This document shows, piece by piece, positions 15,330 to 24,257 of a DNA stretch of 64,000 bases (within the stretch, counting starts at the first letter, position 1; each line of letters starts with the position of its first letter). Source of the stretch: Amycolatopsis jejuensis (GTDB lineage: Bacteria; Actinomycetota; Actinomycetes; Mycobacteriales; Pseudonocardiaceae); contig NZ_JNYZ01000005.1 in the NCBI RefSeq assembly GCF_000717335.1, positions 186,001 to 250,000 on the forward strand, given 5' to 3'. Position numbers and translations under genes: made by a program. The notes beneath the pieces were generated by a model. The model was not told the DNA's origin, ran no database searches, and saw nothing but the letters and a program-made list of their open reading frames with translations.

Positions 15330-17957
15330 ATGCCCGCTCCGCTGGTCGGCCGAGACGACGAGGTCGGGCGGCTTCGTGCGCTCACCGAGGCGGCGGCCCG
15401 GGGCGAGGGCGGGGTGCTCGTCCTGCGCGGGGAGCCCGGGATCGGCAAGAGTGCGCTGCTGGACGAGACCGGGCGCTTGGTGGACGGCGGGTTCCGCACC
15501 ATCCGCGCGTCCGGCTCGGAGTTCGAGGGTGAGCTGGCCTTCGCCGCGCTGCACCAGCTGTGCGTGCCGGTGCTGGGGCTGCTGGACGAGCTCGCCCCGC
15601 CGTACCGGGACGCGCTCCACGTCGCATTCGGCCTGGCCAGCGGCACGCCCGACCCGTTTCGCGTCGGTCTCGCCACGCTCGAACTGCTGGCCGCGGCCGC
15701 GCGGGAGAGTCCGGTGCTGTGCCTGGTCGACGACGCGCACTGGCTGGACAAGGCGTCGGTGCAGGCGTTGACCTTCCTCGCCCGCCGCATTGCCGCCGAG
15801 CCCATCGCGATGGTCTTCGCGACGCGCGACTCGGCGCTGGACGAGCTACCCGGGTTCACCGTCGCGGGCTTGAGCGAACCCGACGCGCGAGCGTTGCTGA
15901 CCGAGCAGAAGGCCGACGAACGCGTGCGCGAGCGCATTCTCGCCGAGGCACGCGGGAACCCGCTCGCGCTGATCGAGTTCCCCAAGGCCGGCGGCTTCGC
16001 GCTGCCGGAGCCGGTCCCGGTCGCGACCCGCATCGAGCGCAGCTTCCAGGCGCGGCTGGCCGAACTGGCGGACCCGGCGCGAAAACTGCTGGTCCTCGCG
16101 AGCGCGGACCCGACCGGCGATCCTGCGCTCTTGTGGGCGGCTGCGTGGGAACTGGACATCGACGTCCCATCGGCGAGCGCTGCCGCCGAGGCGTCCGGGC
16201 TGGTGGAATTCGGGACCCGGGTGCGGTTCTGGCATCCGGTCGCGCGGGCGGCTGTGTACCGCGGGGCCGAACCTGGCGAACGGCAGGCCGCGCACCGGGC
16301 GCTCGCCGCGGTCACCGACCCGGTCGGCGCGCCGGACCGGCGGGCATGGCACAGCGCGCAAGCGGCCAGCGGGCCGGACGAACAGATCGCGGCCGACCTG
16401 GTGTCCTCGGCGTCGCGGGCACAGGCGCGTGGGGGAGTGAGCGCCGCTGCCGCGTTCCTCCGGCGCGCCGCCGAGCTGTCGCCCGCGCCTCGGGAACGCA
16501 TCTCGCGCACCCTCGCCGCCGCCCAGACGACCCTGGACGCCGGTGACGCCGATGCGGCGGCCCATCTGCTGTCCACAATCGACAGTTCGGCGCTGGACGT
16601 CGCGCAGCTCGCGTCCGTCGACCTGCTGCGCGGCCAGATCGCGTTCGTCGCGGGGGCGGGCCGCGGGCCGGAGTTCATCCTGCAGGCCGCGCGGCGCTTG
16701 GCTGCCACCGATCCGCAGCGGTCGCGGGAGTGTTTCGTGGCCGCGCTGGAGATGGGATTGGTCGTCGGCCGGGCGACCGGTGTCCTGGACCGAGTACTCG
16801 ACGCCGCCCGGTCGGCTCCTGCGGCGGACCGCCCGGATCTCCTGGATGCGTTGGTACTGCTGAAGAACAAGGGTCATCGCGAGGCGGTACCGGCGCTCCG
16901 GCAGGTACTCACCGAGGATTCCGTTGCGCAGATCCCCGGTCTGGCGGCCGTGCTCGCGGGCGAACTGTGGGACCTCGACCTGCACACCTCGATCACCGCC
17001 TGGCTCCAGAAAACCGGACGGGACAACGGATCCCCGATCACCATCCGATTAGGACTGTCCCAATCGGCCATCGGTGCCACCCTCACCGGCGATCTCGGCC
17101 GTGCGATGGCGGCGATCGCCGAGGAGGAAGCAATCGCCGACGCGGTCGGTGATGTGCCGCAGATGTATTCGCGGGTCCAGCTGGCCGCATTACGAGGCCG
17201 CCGTGCGGAAACCTTGTCACTGCTCGCCGAAGCCGAACGCCGGGGTACCGGCCAGCTGATCACGAACGTCCATTGGGCTCGTGCAGTGCTGAGCAACGGC
17301 CTCGCCGAATACGAGGACGCGCTGGCCGCGGCCACCAAGGCAACCGAATCCGGCGACCTGTTCCTTTCCGGCGTTGCGCTTCCGGAATTGGTGGAAGCCG
17401 CCGTCCGATGTGGACGACCGGATACGGCCGCGGCCGCCCTGGAGTCCCTTGTGGACCGCACGGAACCCGCCGGAACCCCGTGGGCGCGCGGCGTCGCCGC
17501 CGGTGCTCGCGCATTGGTGACCGGCGCGGAGGACGACTACCGCGAGTCGGTGGAAGTACTGGCCGACAGCCCGCTGGCCCCGAACCGCGCGAGAGCCCAC
17601 CTACGCTACGGCGAATGGCTACGGCGGGAAGGCCGCCGCCGCGACGCCCGCGAGCAACTCCGGACCGCGCACACCCTCTTGTCGGACCTGGGTCTGGAAG
17701 CCTTCGCCCGCCGCGCAGCGGGCGAGCTCCGCGCAACCGGAGAAGCCACCCGCAACCGCGCGGACCACGCCTACGACCACCTGACGATGCAGGAAATGCA
17801 CATCGCGAGAGAAGTCGCGGGCGGCGCGACGTCGAAGGAAGTGGCGGCCAGGTTGTTCCTGAGCCCCCGCACGGTGGACGCCCATTTGCGGAACATCTAC
17901 CGCAAACTGGGCATCAACTCCCGGCGGCAGCTGAAGGATCTGCCCGGACTGGTGTGA
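15330..17957 (+). CDS. LuxR-family regulator with AAA-type ATPase domain (LAL)
   Basis: 875 residues. N-terminal ATPase with Walker A GEPGIGKS (34-41) and Walker B LCLVDDAHWLD (about 130), a long helical TPR-like middle, and a C-terminal LuxR helix-turn-helix (REVAGGATSKEVAARLFLSP then RTVDAHLRNIYRKLG). LAL proteins activate catabolic or antibiotic clusters in actinomycetes. Start ATG 15330 is 26 bases after the cupin stop. It could be read through from the TetX-like operon. Convergent with the F420 enzyme gene, with only 2 bases between the stops. Confidence 0.92.
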   Translation: MPAPLVGRDDEVGRLRALTEAAARGEGGVLVLRGEPGIGKSALLDETGRLVDGGFRTIRASGSEFEGELAFAALHQLCVPVLGLLDELAPPYRDALHVAFGLASGTPDPFRVGLATLELLAAAARESPVLCLVDDAHWLDKASVQALTFLARRIAAEPIAMVFATRDSALDELPGFTVAGLSEPDARALLTEQKADERVRERILAEARGNPLALIEFPKAGGFALPEPVPVATRIERSFQARLAELADPARKLLVLASADPTGDPALLWAAAWELDIDVPSASAAAEASGLVEFGTRVRFWHPVARAAVYRGAEPGERQAAHRALAAVTDPVGAPDRRAWHSAQAASGPDEQIAADLVSSASRAQARGGVSAAAAFLRRAAELSPAPRERISRTLAAAQTTLDAGDADAAAHLLSTIDSSALDVAQLASVDLLRGQIAFVAGAGRGPEFILQAARRLAATDPQRSRECFVAALEMGLVVGRATGVLDRVLDAARSAPAADRPDLLDALVLLKNKGHREAVPALRQVLTEDSVAQIPGLAAVLAGELWDLDLHTSITAWLQKTGRDNGSPITIRLGLSQSAIGATLTGDLGRAMAAIAEEEAIADAVGDVPQMYSRVQLAALRGRRAETLSLLAEAERRGTGQLITNVHWARAVLSNGLAEYEDALAAATKATESGDLFLSGVALPELVEAAVRCGRPDTAAAALESLVDRTEPAGTPWARGVAAGARALVTGAEDDYRESVEVLADSPLAPNRARAHLRYGEWLRREGRRRDAREQLRTAHTLLSDLGLEAFARRAAGELRATGEATRNRADHAYDHLTMQEMHIAREVAGGATSKEVAARLFLSPRTVDAHLRNIYRKLGINSRRQLKDLPGLV

Positions 17958-17959
17958 AG

Positions 17960-18955
17960 TCACATCGCCCGCAGCCGAGGCAGGACGTCTTTACCGAATT
18001 GTTCCAAAAACCGGCGCTGGTCGTGGCCCGGGCCGTGGATCACGAAGTGTCGCAGACCGGCGTCCAGGTACGGCTTGATTTCCGCCACTACCTCGTCCGG
18101 TTCGCAGCTCACGATCCAGCGGCGGGTGACCTGGTCCAGCGGCAGTTCGTCGGCCAGCCGTTCCATTTCCTCCGCGCTGCCGACGCTGTGTTTCTGTTCC
18201 GCCGACAACGAAAGCGGCGCCCAGAACCGGGTGTTTTCGCGCGCCCGCTCGGGGTCGCGGTCGTACGAGACCTTGATTTCGATCATCCGGTCCAAAGCGT
18301 CGACATTGCGCGCGGAGGCACCGGCGGCCAAGGCGGGCATGAGCTTTTCGGTGTACAGCTCCATTCCCTTACCTGAAGTGCAGATGATGCCATCCCCGGC
18401 GCGGCCCGCGTATTTCGCGACTACCGGGCCACCTGCGGCGACATACACCGGCACCGGGCGTTCCGGGCGGTCGTAAATCGTCGCGCCGACCGTCGTGTAG
18501 TGCTCGCCCTTGAAGTCGACGCTGCGCTCGGTCCACAGTAGACGCATCAGGTCGATCGATTCGCGCAGGCGGGCGAAGCGTTCGCGGAACTCGGGCCATT
18601 CGCGGCCGGACACGGCGATCTCGTTGAGTGCTTCACCGGTGCCGACGCCGAGGACCACCCGGTTGTCCGACAGCAGTGCCATGGTGGCGAAAGCCTGCGC
18701 GATGACCGCTGGGTTGTAGCGGAACGTCGGGGTGAGCACGCTCGTGCCGATGGTGACCCGGTTCGTGCGCTCGGCGACCGCGGCCATCCAAGCAAGCGAG
18801 AACGGCGCGTGCCCGCCGGTGTGCCGCCACGGCAGGAAGTGGTCGGACACCCACACGCTGTCCAGGCCGATTTCTTCGGCCAGCACCGAGGTTTCCACCA
18901 GCTCGCGTGGTCCGAACTGCTCCGCCGAAGCCTTGTACCCGATCCGGAGCGTCAC
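17960..18955 (-). CDS. fgd: F420-dependent glucose-6-phosphate dehydrogenase-like oxidoreductase
   Basis: 331-residue LLM-family protein, closely resembling mycobacterial FGD1 along its whole length (from memory). FGD1 active-site residues are conserved with a one-residue offset: E12 (ASAEQF), H39 and W43 (DHFLPWRH), the Glu of GTGEALNE, Lys of ICTSGKG, Lys of AEQKHS, and Arg of RRWIV. FGD1 reduces F420 with glucose-6-phosphate. Here it is the last gene of a molybdenum hydroxylase operon, with GTG 18955 overlapping the small-subunit stop, so a different hydride donor linked to that pathway is possible. Confidence 0.85.
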   Translation of the reverse strand: MTLRIGYKASAEQFGPRELVETSVLAEEIGLDSVWVSDHFLPWRHTGGHAPFSLAWMAAVAERTNRVTIGTSVLTPTFRYNPAVIAQAFATMALLSDNRVVLGVGTGEALNEIAVSGREWPEFRERFARLRESIDLMRLLWTERSVDFKGEHYTTVGATIYDRPERPVPVYVAAGGPVVAKYAGRAGDGIICTSGKGMELYTEKLMPALAAGASARNVDALDRMIEIKVSYDRDPERARENTRFWAPLSLSAEQKHSVGSAEEMERLADELPLDQVTRRWIVSCEPDEVVAEIKPYLDAGLRHFVIHGPGHDQRRFLEQFGKDVLPRLRAM

Positions 18956-19434
18956 TGGCGAACCTCCCGTCCGGCGAGCACTGCCGCCGCTTCTTTCACT
19001 GCGTCCACAATGAACTGATACCCCGTGCACCGGCAGAGGTTGCCGGACAACGCATTCCGGATCTCCGAGTCGGTCGGATCCGGGTTCGTGGCGAGAAGCT
19101 CCCGCACGGTCAGCAGGATGCCGGGCGTGCAGAAGCCGCATTGCAGGCCGTGGTTGCGCCAGAAGGCTTCCTGCAGCGGGTGCAAAGTGGACCCGTCGGC
19201 GAGACTCTCGACGGTCTCGACCTCCGCGCCGTCGGCCTGCACTGCGAGAGTGCAGCACGACCGCGCCGTCCGTCCATCCAGGACAATCGTGCAAGCACCG
19301 CATACCCCGTGTTCGCAACCGACGTGCACGCCGGTCGCGCCACAGTCCTTACGCAGGAAGTCAGACAGCGTACGGCGCGGTTCGACCCGGGCACTGACCT
19401 GGCGGCCGTCGACGGAGACAGTGATGTCGTTCAT
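18952..19434 (-). CDS. Mo-hydroxylase small subunit, 2x[2Fe-2S] (CoxS-like)
   Basis: 160 residues, normal for the xanthine/CO dehydrogenase small subunit. The plant-type cluster is [17 protein letters not shown] with a fourth Cys in ARSCC; the second cluster is QCGFCTPG plus CRCTGY. It passes electrons from the molybdenum centre to FAD. ATG 19434 overlaps the medium-subunit stop (ATGA) and is preferred to a 12-residue longer start. Confidence 0.94.
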   Translation of the reverse strand: MNDITVSVDGRQVSARVEPRRTLSDFLRKDCGATGVHVGCEHGVCGACTIVLDGRTARSCCTLAVQADGAEVETVESLADGSTLHPLQEAFWRNHGLQCGFCTPGILLTVRELLATNPDPTDSEIRNALSGNLCRCTGYQFIVDAVKEAAAVLAGREVRQ

Positions 19435-20300
19435 GCGGCGGTCCTTCGCGGTCGGGTTGTCTCGAGGCATCGGCGGGTCAGTACGGCTGCGAGGTGCCGC
19501 CGGTAGTCGGCGGGCGCGTGGATGTCGCCGACGGGTGCGGTGTCTTCGGCGAGTGCGGCAGCGGCGGCTTGGATGGTCGACGGCGTCAGAGAAGCCCCGG
19601 TGAGGATGTTTTCCGCGCGCTCAGCACGAATTGGTACCTGGCCGAGCCCGGCGGCCGAAATGCGGGCCTCGGCTACCACGTCGTCCGAGAACCGAATCGC
19701 GGTGAAAATCGCGGCCATGGCGAAATCGCCGTGCCGACGGGCGAATTCCTCCACCGCGACGACAGTTCCCGGTGCCTGCCGTGGAATCCGGATCGCGACC
19801 AGCAGCTCATCCGCTTCCAGCGCCGGGGTGAGAAATCCGAGAAAGAAGTCCGCCGCGGCAATCGATCGACGACCACGTGGACCGGCGGCAATCAGCTCGG
19901 CGTCGAGTGCCCGCAGCACGGAAGGCAATTCCGCCGCCGGGTCGGCATGTGCCGCGCTACCTCCGATCGTCCCGCGATTTCGGACGGTCACGTGCCCCAC
20001 ATAAGGCAAGGCCGCAGTAAGCAACGGCACCTCGGCGGCCAGCAGCGGCGACGTTTCCGCGTCGCGAGTACGCGTCATGGCACCAATCTCGACGGCCGCG
20101 TCATCAGAGCGGATGTACGCGAGGTCGCCGATCCCGCCGAGGTCGACGAGCACGGTCGGCTGAGCGAGCCGCATGGCCAGCAGTGGGACGAGACTTTGCC
20201 CACCGGCCAGTACTTTTGCGTCACCATCGGCGTCGGCGAGCACCTGGATCGCGTGCGCGACGTCGGTGGCCCGGACGTAGTCGAACGGAGCGGATTTCAT
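19431..20300 (-). CDS. Mo-hydroxylase medium subunit, FAD-binding (CoxM-like)
   Basis: 289 residues. FAD-binding signatures AGGQSLVPLLAMRL (about 32-45) and TIGGSAAHADPAAELP, followed by a C-terminal CO-dehydrogenase flavoprotein domain. ATG 20300 overlaps the large-subunit stop and begins MKSAPFDYVRA, the normal N-terminus. The frame stays open upstream through the large-subunit gene but that is antisense-like sequence and not part of the protein. Confidence 0.94.
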   Translation of the reverse strand: MKSAPFDYVRATDVAHAIQVLADADGDAKVLAGGQSLVPLLAMRLAQPTVLVDLGGIGDLAYIRSDDAAVEIGAMTRTRDAETSPLLAAEVPLLTAALPYVGHVTVRNRGTIGGSAAHADPAAELPSVLRALDAELIAAGPRGRRSIAAADFFLGFLTPALEADELLVAIRIPRQAPGTVVAVEEFARRHGDFAMAAIFTAIRFSDDVVAEARISAAGLGQVPIRAERAENILTGASLTPSTIQAAAAALAEDTAPVGDIHAPADYRRHLAAVLTRRCLETTRPRRTAA

Positions 20301-22666
20301 GCGCGGTTCTCCTCGGCGTCCGTGATGAGCGCGTGCAGCCGGGGTGGCGTGACCGGCAGCGAAGTGATGTGAATACCGAGTTCCGACAGCGCATTGTCGA
20401 TTCCCGCCGCAATGGCCGACGGCCCGCTGATCGTGCCCGCCTCGCCCATTCCCTTGAACCCGCCGGGAATGATCGGTGATTCGGTGGTCATGTGCAGCGT
20501 CCCGAACGGCGGAATCTCGGCCGCGGTGGGAATCAGGTAGTCCATGAACGTGGTGGTGAGTGGCTGGCCGTCCGGACCGTAGACGATTTCCTCGTACAAC
20601 GCCCCGCCGATCGCCTGCGCTGCGCCGCCGTGCAATTGGCCGTCGACGATCATCGGGTTGATGACCGTGCCACAGTCGTGCGCGAGCAGGTAATCGAGCA
20701 GCGTCACTTTCCCGGTTTCCCGGTCGACTTCCAGCAACACGGCAGTGGCGCCATAGGAAAACGCGTGCGACGGCGGATCGAAGACCTCGTGTTCCTGCAG
20801 TCCCGGCGATTCCCCGTCCGGAAGCCGGTTGACCTGGCGGTAGCACGCGTCGGCGACCTCGCGGACCGTCACCGAAGGCCCATCCGGATTCCCGGTGACG
20901 AAAATGCGTCCGTCGGCGATTTCCAGGTCGGCCGGGGACGCCTCCAGCATTTCCCCGGCAATGCGCAAGATCTTGTCCCGCAACCGGGTACACGCCCCCA
21001 TCACGGTCGCGCCGCCGACCGCCCCGCCGCGGCTGCCACCGGTGCCGTACCCGGTGAAGGGCACGGTTTCGGTGTCGCCAGTGATCACGGTGACCGAGTC
21101 CAGCGGCACGCCCAGCGTGTCGGCCGCGACCTGGGCCAGCGCGGTTTCGATGCCCTGTCCCATCACCGACATTCCACTGCGGACAGTCACGCCGCCGGTC
21201 GGGTCGATCCGCACGATCTCCTCGTCGAAGCCGGAGTGCCGGATGCCGATCAGGCCCATCACGCGCGAGTTCCCGGTGGCGCTCAGTTCGACGTGGAACG
21301 AATATCCGATGCCAAGGCAACGTTCGGGCGACTCCGCCCGCAGCCGGTTCCAGCCACGCTCCTCGACCGCCTGCTCCGTCCTTTCCAGACACTCGGCGTA
21401 CCGTCCGCTGTCGAGGACGAAAGCCGTGCTCTGGTAAGGAAACTGGTCCGGTTTGATCAGATTCCGCCGCCGTACCTCGTTGGGCGGCAACCCGAGCTTC
21501 ACCGCGAGCTTGTCGACGATCCGCTCGTGCGCGAAATTCCCCTTCGGCTGGCCCCAGCCGCGGTAGGAACCGTAGGGAGACCGGTTGGTGACCACACCGA
21601 CCACAGTGGACTCGACGGCGGCAACGTCGTACGGCCCGGACAACGACGCGGCCGATGCCCAGGCCGGTCCCATTCCCGGCGTCGCGAGCTGACCACCGAG
21701 GACACCGGTGAACGTGCCGCGGATGCCGAGGATCGTGCCGTCCGCCTTGGCCGCGGCCTCCACCTCGATCCGCTGCTCCCGCGCATGCGCATTGGCGACG
21801 AAGCTCTCCAGGCGGTCCTCGATGATCTTCACCGGCCGCCCGGTCTGCCGCGAGAGCAAGGAAGCGACGACCTCCTCGGCGTACAGGTCGAACTTGTTCC
21901 CGAACCCGCCGCCGACCTCGGGAGTGCGCACCCGGATGCGTTCGGTGGGCAGCCCGAAGATCTCGCCGAGCAGGTCGCGCGCGAGGTTCGGCGCCTGCGT
22001 CGACAGCCAAAGGTCCAGCTGGCCGGTGAACGTGTCCCAGGTCGCGACGACCCCGCGCGTCTCCATCGGCGCGCCGGTCTGCCGCCCCCAGTACAGCGTG
22101 TCCCGCACGACCACGTCCGCCTCGGCGAATGCCGCCGCGATATCGCCCTTCGGGAACGTCATCCGGCCGCTGACGTTGTCCGGCCATTCCTCGTAAAGCC
22201 GCGGCGCATCCTCGGCGAGCGCTTCGTCCAATGTGGTCACCGCGGGCAGCACGTCGTACTCGACGTCGATCAGGCCCAGCGCGTCTTCGGCGACATAGCG
22301 GTCGACGGCCGCGACCGCCGCGACGGCTTCCCCGACATACCGGACCTTGTCCGTGGCCAGCGCGTAACGCTCGGTCATCCGCTGGCCGGGGATCACGTGG
22401 TGCAGCACCGGCTGCGGGTTCGCGCACAGCTTCTGCAAGTCGGCGCCGGTGAGGACCGCGTGCACGCCGGGCAGCGCCAGCGCGGCGGAGGCGTCGACCG
22501 ACCCGACACGCGCGTGGGCATGCGGGCTGCGCAGGACCGCGCCTTCGAGCATCCCGGGCAGCACCACGTCGTCGACGTACCGGGCGCGCCCGGTGAGCAG
22601 CCGGGGATCCTCGGTCCGGCGCACCCGGGCGCCGATCAGCCGGGGCGGGAGAGGGTGGATGGTCAC
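20297..22666 (-). CDS. Mo-hydroxylase large subunit, molybdopterin-binding, atypical active-site loop
   Basis: 789 residues, xanthine dehydrogenase/CO dehydrogenase large-subunit family. Conserved: GARVRRTEDPRLLTG N-terminus, EVGGGFGNK, and GFKGMGEAG with the catalytic Glu near the C-terminus. The loop that defines CO dehydrogenase type (AYxCSFR in form I, AYRGAGR in form II) reads SYRGWGQP here (367-374), so this is not a form I CO dehydrogenase. It probably hydroxylates a heterocycle or aldehyde. GTG 22666 gives the family N-terminus; a large hairpin (22735-22782) lies upstream. Confidence 0.9.
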   Translation of the reverse strand: MTIHPLPPRLIGARVRRTEDPRLLTGRARYVDDVVLPGMLEGAVLRSPHAHARVGSVDASAALALPGVHAVLTGADLQKLCANPQPVLHHVIPGQRMTERYALATDKVRYVGEAVAAVAAVDRYVAEDALGLIDVEYDVLPAVTTLDEALAEDAPRLYEEWPDNVSGRMTFPKGDIAAAFAEADVVVRDTLYWGRQTGAPMETRGVVATWDTFTGQLDLWLSTQAPNLARDLLGEIFGLPTERIRVRTPEVGGGFGNKFDLYAEEVVASLLSRQTGRPVKIIEDRLESFVANAHAREQRIEVEAAAKADGTILGIRGTFTGVLGGQLATPGMGPAWASAASLSGPYDVAAVESTVVGVVTNRSPYGSYRGWGQPKGNFAHERIVDKLAVKLGLPPNEVRRRNLIKPDQFPYQSTAFVLDSGRYAECLERTEQAVEERGWNRLRAESPERCLGIGYSFHVELSATGNSRVMGLIGIRHSGFDEEIVRIDPTGGVTVRSGMSVMGQGIETALAQVAADTLGVPLDSVTVITGDTETVPFTGYGTGGSRGGAVGGATVMGACTRLRDKILRIAGEMLEASPADLEIADGRIFVTGNPDGPSVTVREVADACYRQVNRLPDGESPGLQEHEVFDPPSHAFSYGATAVLLEVDRETGKVTLLDYLLAHDCGTVINPMIVDGQLHGGAAQAIGGALYEEIVYGPDGQPLTTTFMDYLIPTAAEIPPFGTLHMTTESPIIPGGFKGMGEAGTISGPSAIAAGIDNALSELGIHITSLPVTPPRLHALITDAEENRA

Positions 22667-22734
22667 GAGTGCGCTCCGTCCGGGCCGGGAGGATGGTTCT
22701 CCGCAGCGTCGCTCACGCAGGCGCCGCTGTCCAT

Positions 22735-22782
22735 TGGCCGCCGCGGCCGAAAATGCGGGCCCCGCTTCGGCCGCGGTGGCCA
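22735..22782. repeat. 17-base inverted repeat in the divergent leader of the Mo-hydroxylase operon
   Basis: Left arm 22735-22751 (TGGCCGCCGCGGCCGAA) and right arm 22766-22782 pair at 16 of 17 positions, the exception being a possible G-U pair. The loop itself can pair (GCGGG with CCCGC). It lies between the start codons of the large subunit and CoxG, so it may be a leader structure or operator. No poly-T directly follows on either strand, so a simple terminator is unlikely. Confidence 0.7.
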
Positions 22783-22884
22783 TAGCGAGAAGTCACCGGC
22801 GCTTTTTTGTGCACCGCGCCCGATTCCCCCGTCGGCGCGCGGTGCCTAGGCTCGGAATCCGGGTGCCGACGCGGAAGGTAACGC

Positions 22885-23487
22885 ATGATCCTGGAAAACG
22901 AGTTCACCATCGACGCCCCGCTCGAGAAGGCGTGGCAGGCCCTGAACAACCCGGAGCTGGTGGCCCCGTGCTTCCCCGGCGCGAACCTGAGCGATTACGC
23001 CGGCGACACGTTCACCGGCATGGTGAAGGTCAAACTCGGCCCGATTTCCCTGACGTACCAAGGGGAAGGCACGTACGTCGAGCGGGACGACGCCGCGCAC
23101 ACGATCGTGATCGCGGCCAAGGGCCGGGACGCGCGGGGCAACGGGACGGCGTCGGCGCGGGTGACCGGCGAGATCGTCGAGCTCGAACCGGGGAAATGCC
23201 GGGTCGGGATGCGCACGGACCTGTCGATCACCGGCCGTCCGGCGCAGTTCGGCCGCGGGGTGATCACCGATGTCGCGGATTCGATGGTCACGACGTTCGC
23301 CGGGCGGCTGGCCGAAACCCTCAGCGCGCGTGCGCCGGAAGCCCCGGTCGCCGAGATCCCCCAGGTCATCGAGGACAACGCGATCAGTGCCCTCGACCTG
23401 GTCCCGGCGCGGGTGAAGCGGGCTGCCCCGGTGGTCGGCGCGGTACTGGTCGTGACCCTGCTGTGGCGGCTGCTGCGCCGCAGGTAA
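22885..23487 (+). CDS. CoxG-like SRPBCC protein with C-terminal membrane anchor
   Basis: 200 residues. The first 150 form a CoxG/SRPBCC helix-grip domain (MILENEFTIDAPLEKAWQAL at the start, then PELVAPCFPGANL). The C-terminus has one hydrophobic segment (VVGAVLVVTLLW) and an Arg tail, so it is tail-anchored. CoxG recruits CO dehydrogenase to the membrane in Oligotropha; here it likely does the same for the divergent Mo-hydroxylase. RBS GGAAGG precedes ATG 22885. Confidence 0.9.
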   Translation: MILENEFTIDAPLEKAWQALNNPELVAPCFPGANLSDYAGDTFTGMVKVKLGPISLTYQGEGTYVERDDAAHTIVIAAKGRDARGNGTASARVTGEIVELEPGKCRVGMRTDLSITGRPAQFGRGVITDVADSMVTTFAGRLAETLSARAPEAPVAEIPQVIEDNAISALDLVPARVKRAAPVVGAVLVVTLLWRLLRRR

Positions 23488-23555
23488 CCGGTCCTCCGGG
23501 AGGGCTCCCGCGGCCCGGCCGCTATCGTCCCTGGCCAAGCAGCGGAAGGGGGCCC

Positions 23556-23930
23556 GTGGTGACGGGATGGCGGATCAAGACGGCGCGAGGGGTGATGGCC
23601 GCGCAGGCGCTGGCTTCGCTCGGGATCTGGATCGTGCAGATACTCACGGTGAGCACGCGACTGGACCACAACCAGGACGTCGCGGGTTCGGTGTGGCTCG
23701 TGCTCGTGGTCAACCCGCTGGTCGTGATCCTCACCGCGGTCGCCGCGGCGTTACTGACGCGCCGGTCGTGGGCCCGCGGGCTCGGCGTGTTCGTCGAGGT
23801 CGTCGGGGTGCTGGGGGCGCTGGTCAGCGTGCTGACCGGGTACTACCAGGCACTGGTCGCGATCGCCCTCGCGCTCTTCGTGCTGTTTCTGCTGGCCACC
23901 AGCGGGCCACGACCCGACCACGCGGCATGA
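23556..23930 (+). CDS. Small integral membrane protein
   Basis: 124 residues with four hydrophobic segments (GVMAAQALASLGIWIVQI; WLVLVVNPLVVILTAVAAAL; LGVFVEVVGVLGALVSVL; ALVAIALALFVLFLLA). No family recognised and no catalytic motif. GTG 23556 lies after GGAAGGGGG; GTG 23559 is an alternative. Its stop is close to the small lipoprotein gene, so the two may be co-transcribed. Confidence 0.72.
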   Translation: MVTGWRIKTARGVMAAQALASLGIWIVQILTVSTRLDHNQDVAGSVWLVLVVNPLVVILTAVAAALLTRRSWARGLGVFVEVVGVLGALVSVLTGYYQALVAIALALFVLFLLATSGPRPDHAA

Positions 23931-23944
23931 GGAGGCACGTTCCG

Positions 23945-24190
23945 GTGAAGGCGTTGTTCCGTTCGGCGGCGGTGGCCGCGGTGGTCGTGGTGGTCGTGGT
24001 GGCGGCAGCCGGATGTGCCGGTCCGCCGCCGATGGAGTGCGGCGAGCATTTTTGCAGCGGCCCGGCGTACTGGCCGAGTACCGGTACGCAGATCGAGAAC
24101 GGGTTCATGGCAGTGCTGAGCGCAATCGGCATCGTGCCGATCGTCCCGCGCAGCGCCAACGGCCCGGCCCGCCGCACGATCGGGCAGTGA
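23945..24190 (+). CDS. Small predicted lipoprotein
   Basis: 81 residues. A strongly hydrophobic signal (AAVAAVVVVVVVAAAGC) ends in a lipobox-like AAGC, giving a mature protein of about 55 residues with three further Cys-rich or Pro-rich positions near the start (MECGEHFCSGP). GTG 23945 follows GGAGG (23931-23935) at normal spacing and is preferred to ATG 23927, which would overlap the upstream stop. Function unknown. Confidence 0.6.
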   Translation: MKALFRSAAVAAVVVVVVVAAAGCAGPPPMECGEHFCSGPAYWPSTGTQIENGFMAVLSAIGIVPIVPRSANGPARRTIGQ

Positions 24191-24257
24191 CGATCGGGCT
24201 GAGCACCGGGAAAAACCCGGCGACATCGGCCGATCATCCCGGGAATACTGGCCGACC

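Noticed and set aside
20301..22427. Frame of the Mo-hydroxylase medium subunit stays open through most of the large-subunit gene, suggesting a 998-residue fusion
   Set aside because: The upstream part is low-complexity Arg/Gly-rich sequence in the wrong frame; the ATG at 20300 overlaps the large-subunit stop and gives the normal medium-subunit N-terminus.
20297..22666. Aerobic CO dehydrogenase (form I) assignment for the Mo enzyme
   Set aside because: The defining AYxCSFR loop is absent; the sequence is SYRGWGQP.
23497..23510. CGGGAG-GG-CTCCCG as a terminator after CoxG
   Set aside because: Two-base loop and no T-run; too weak to call.
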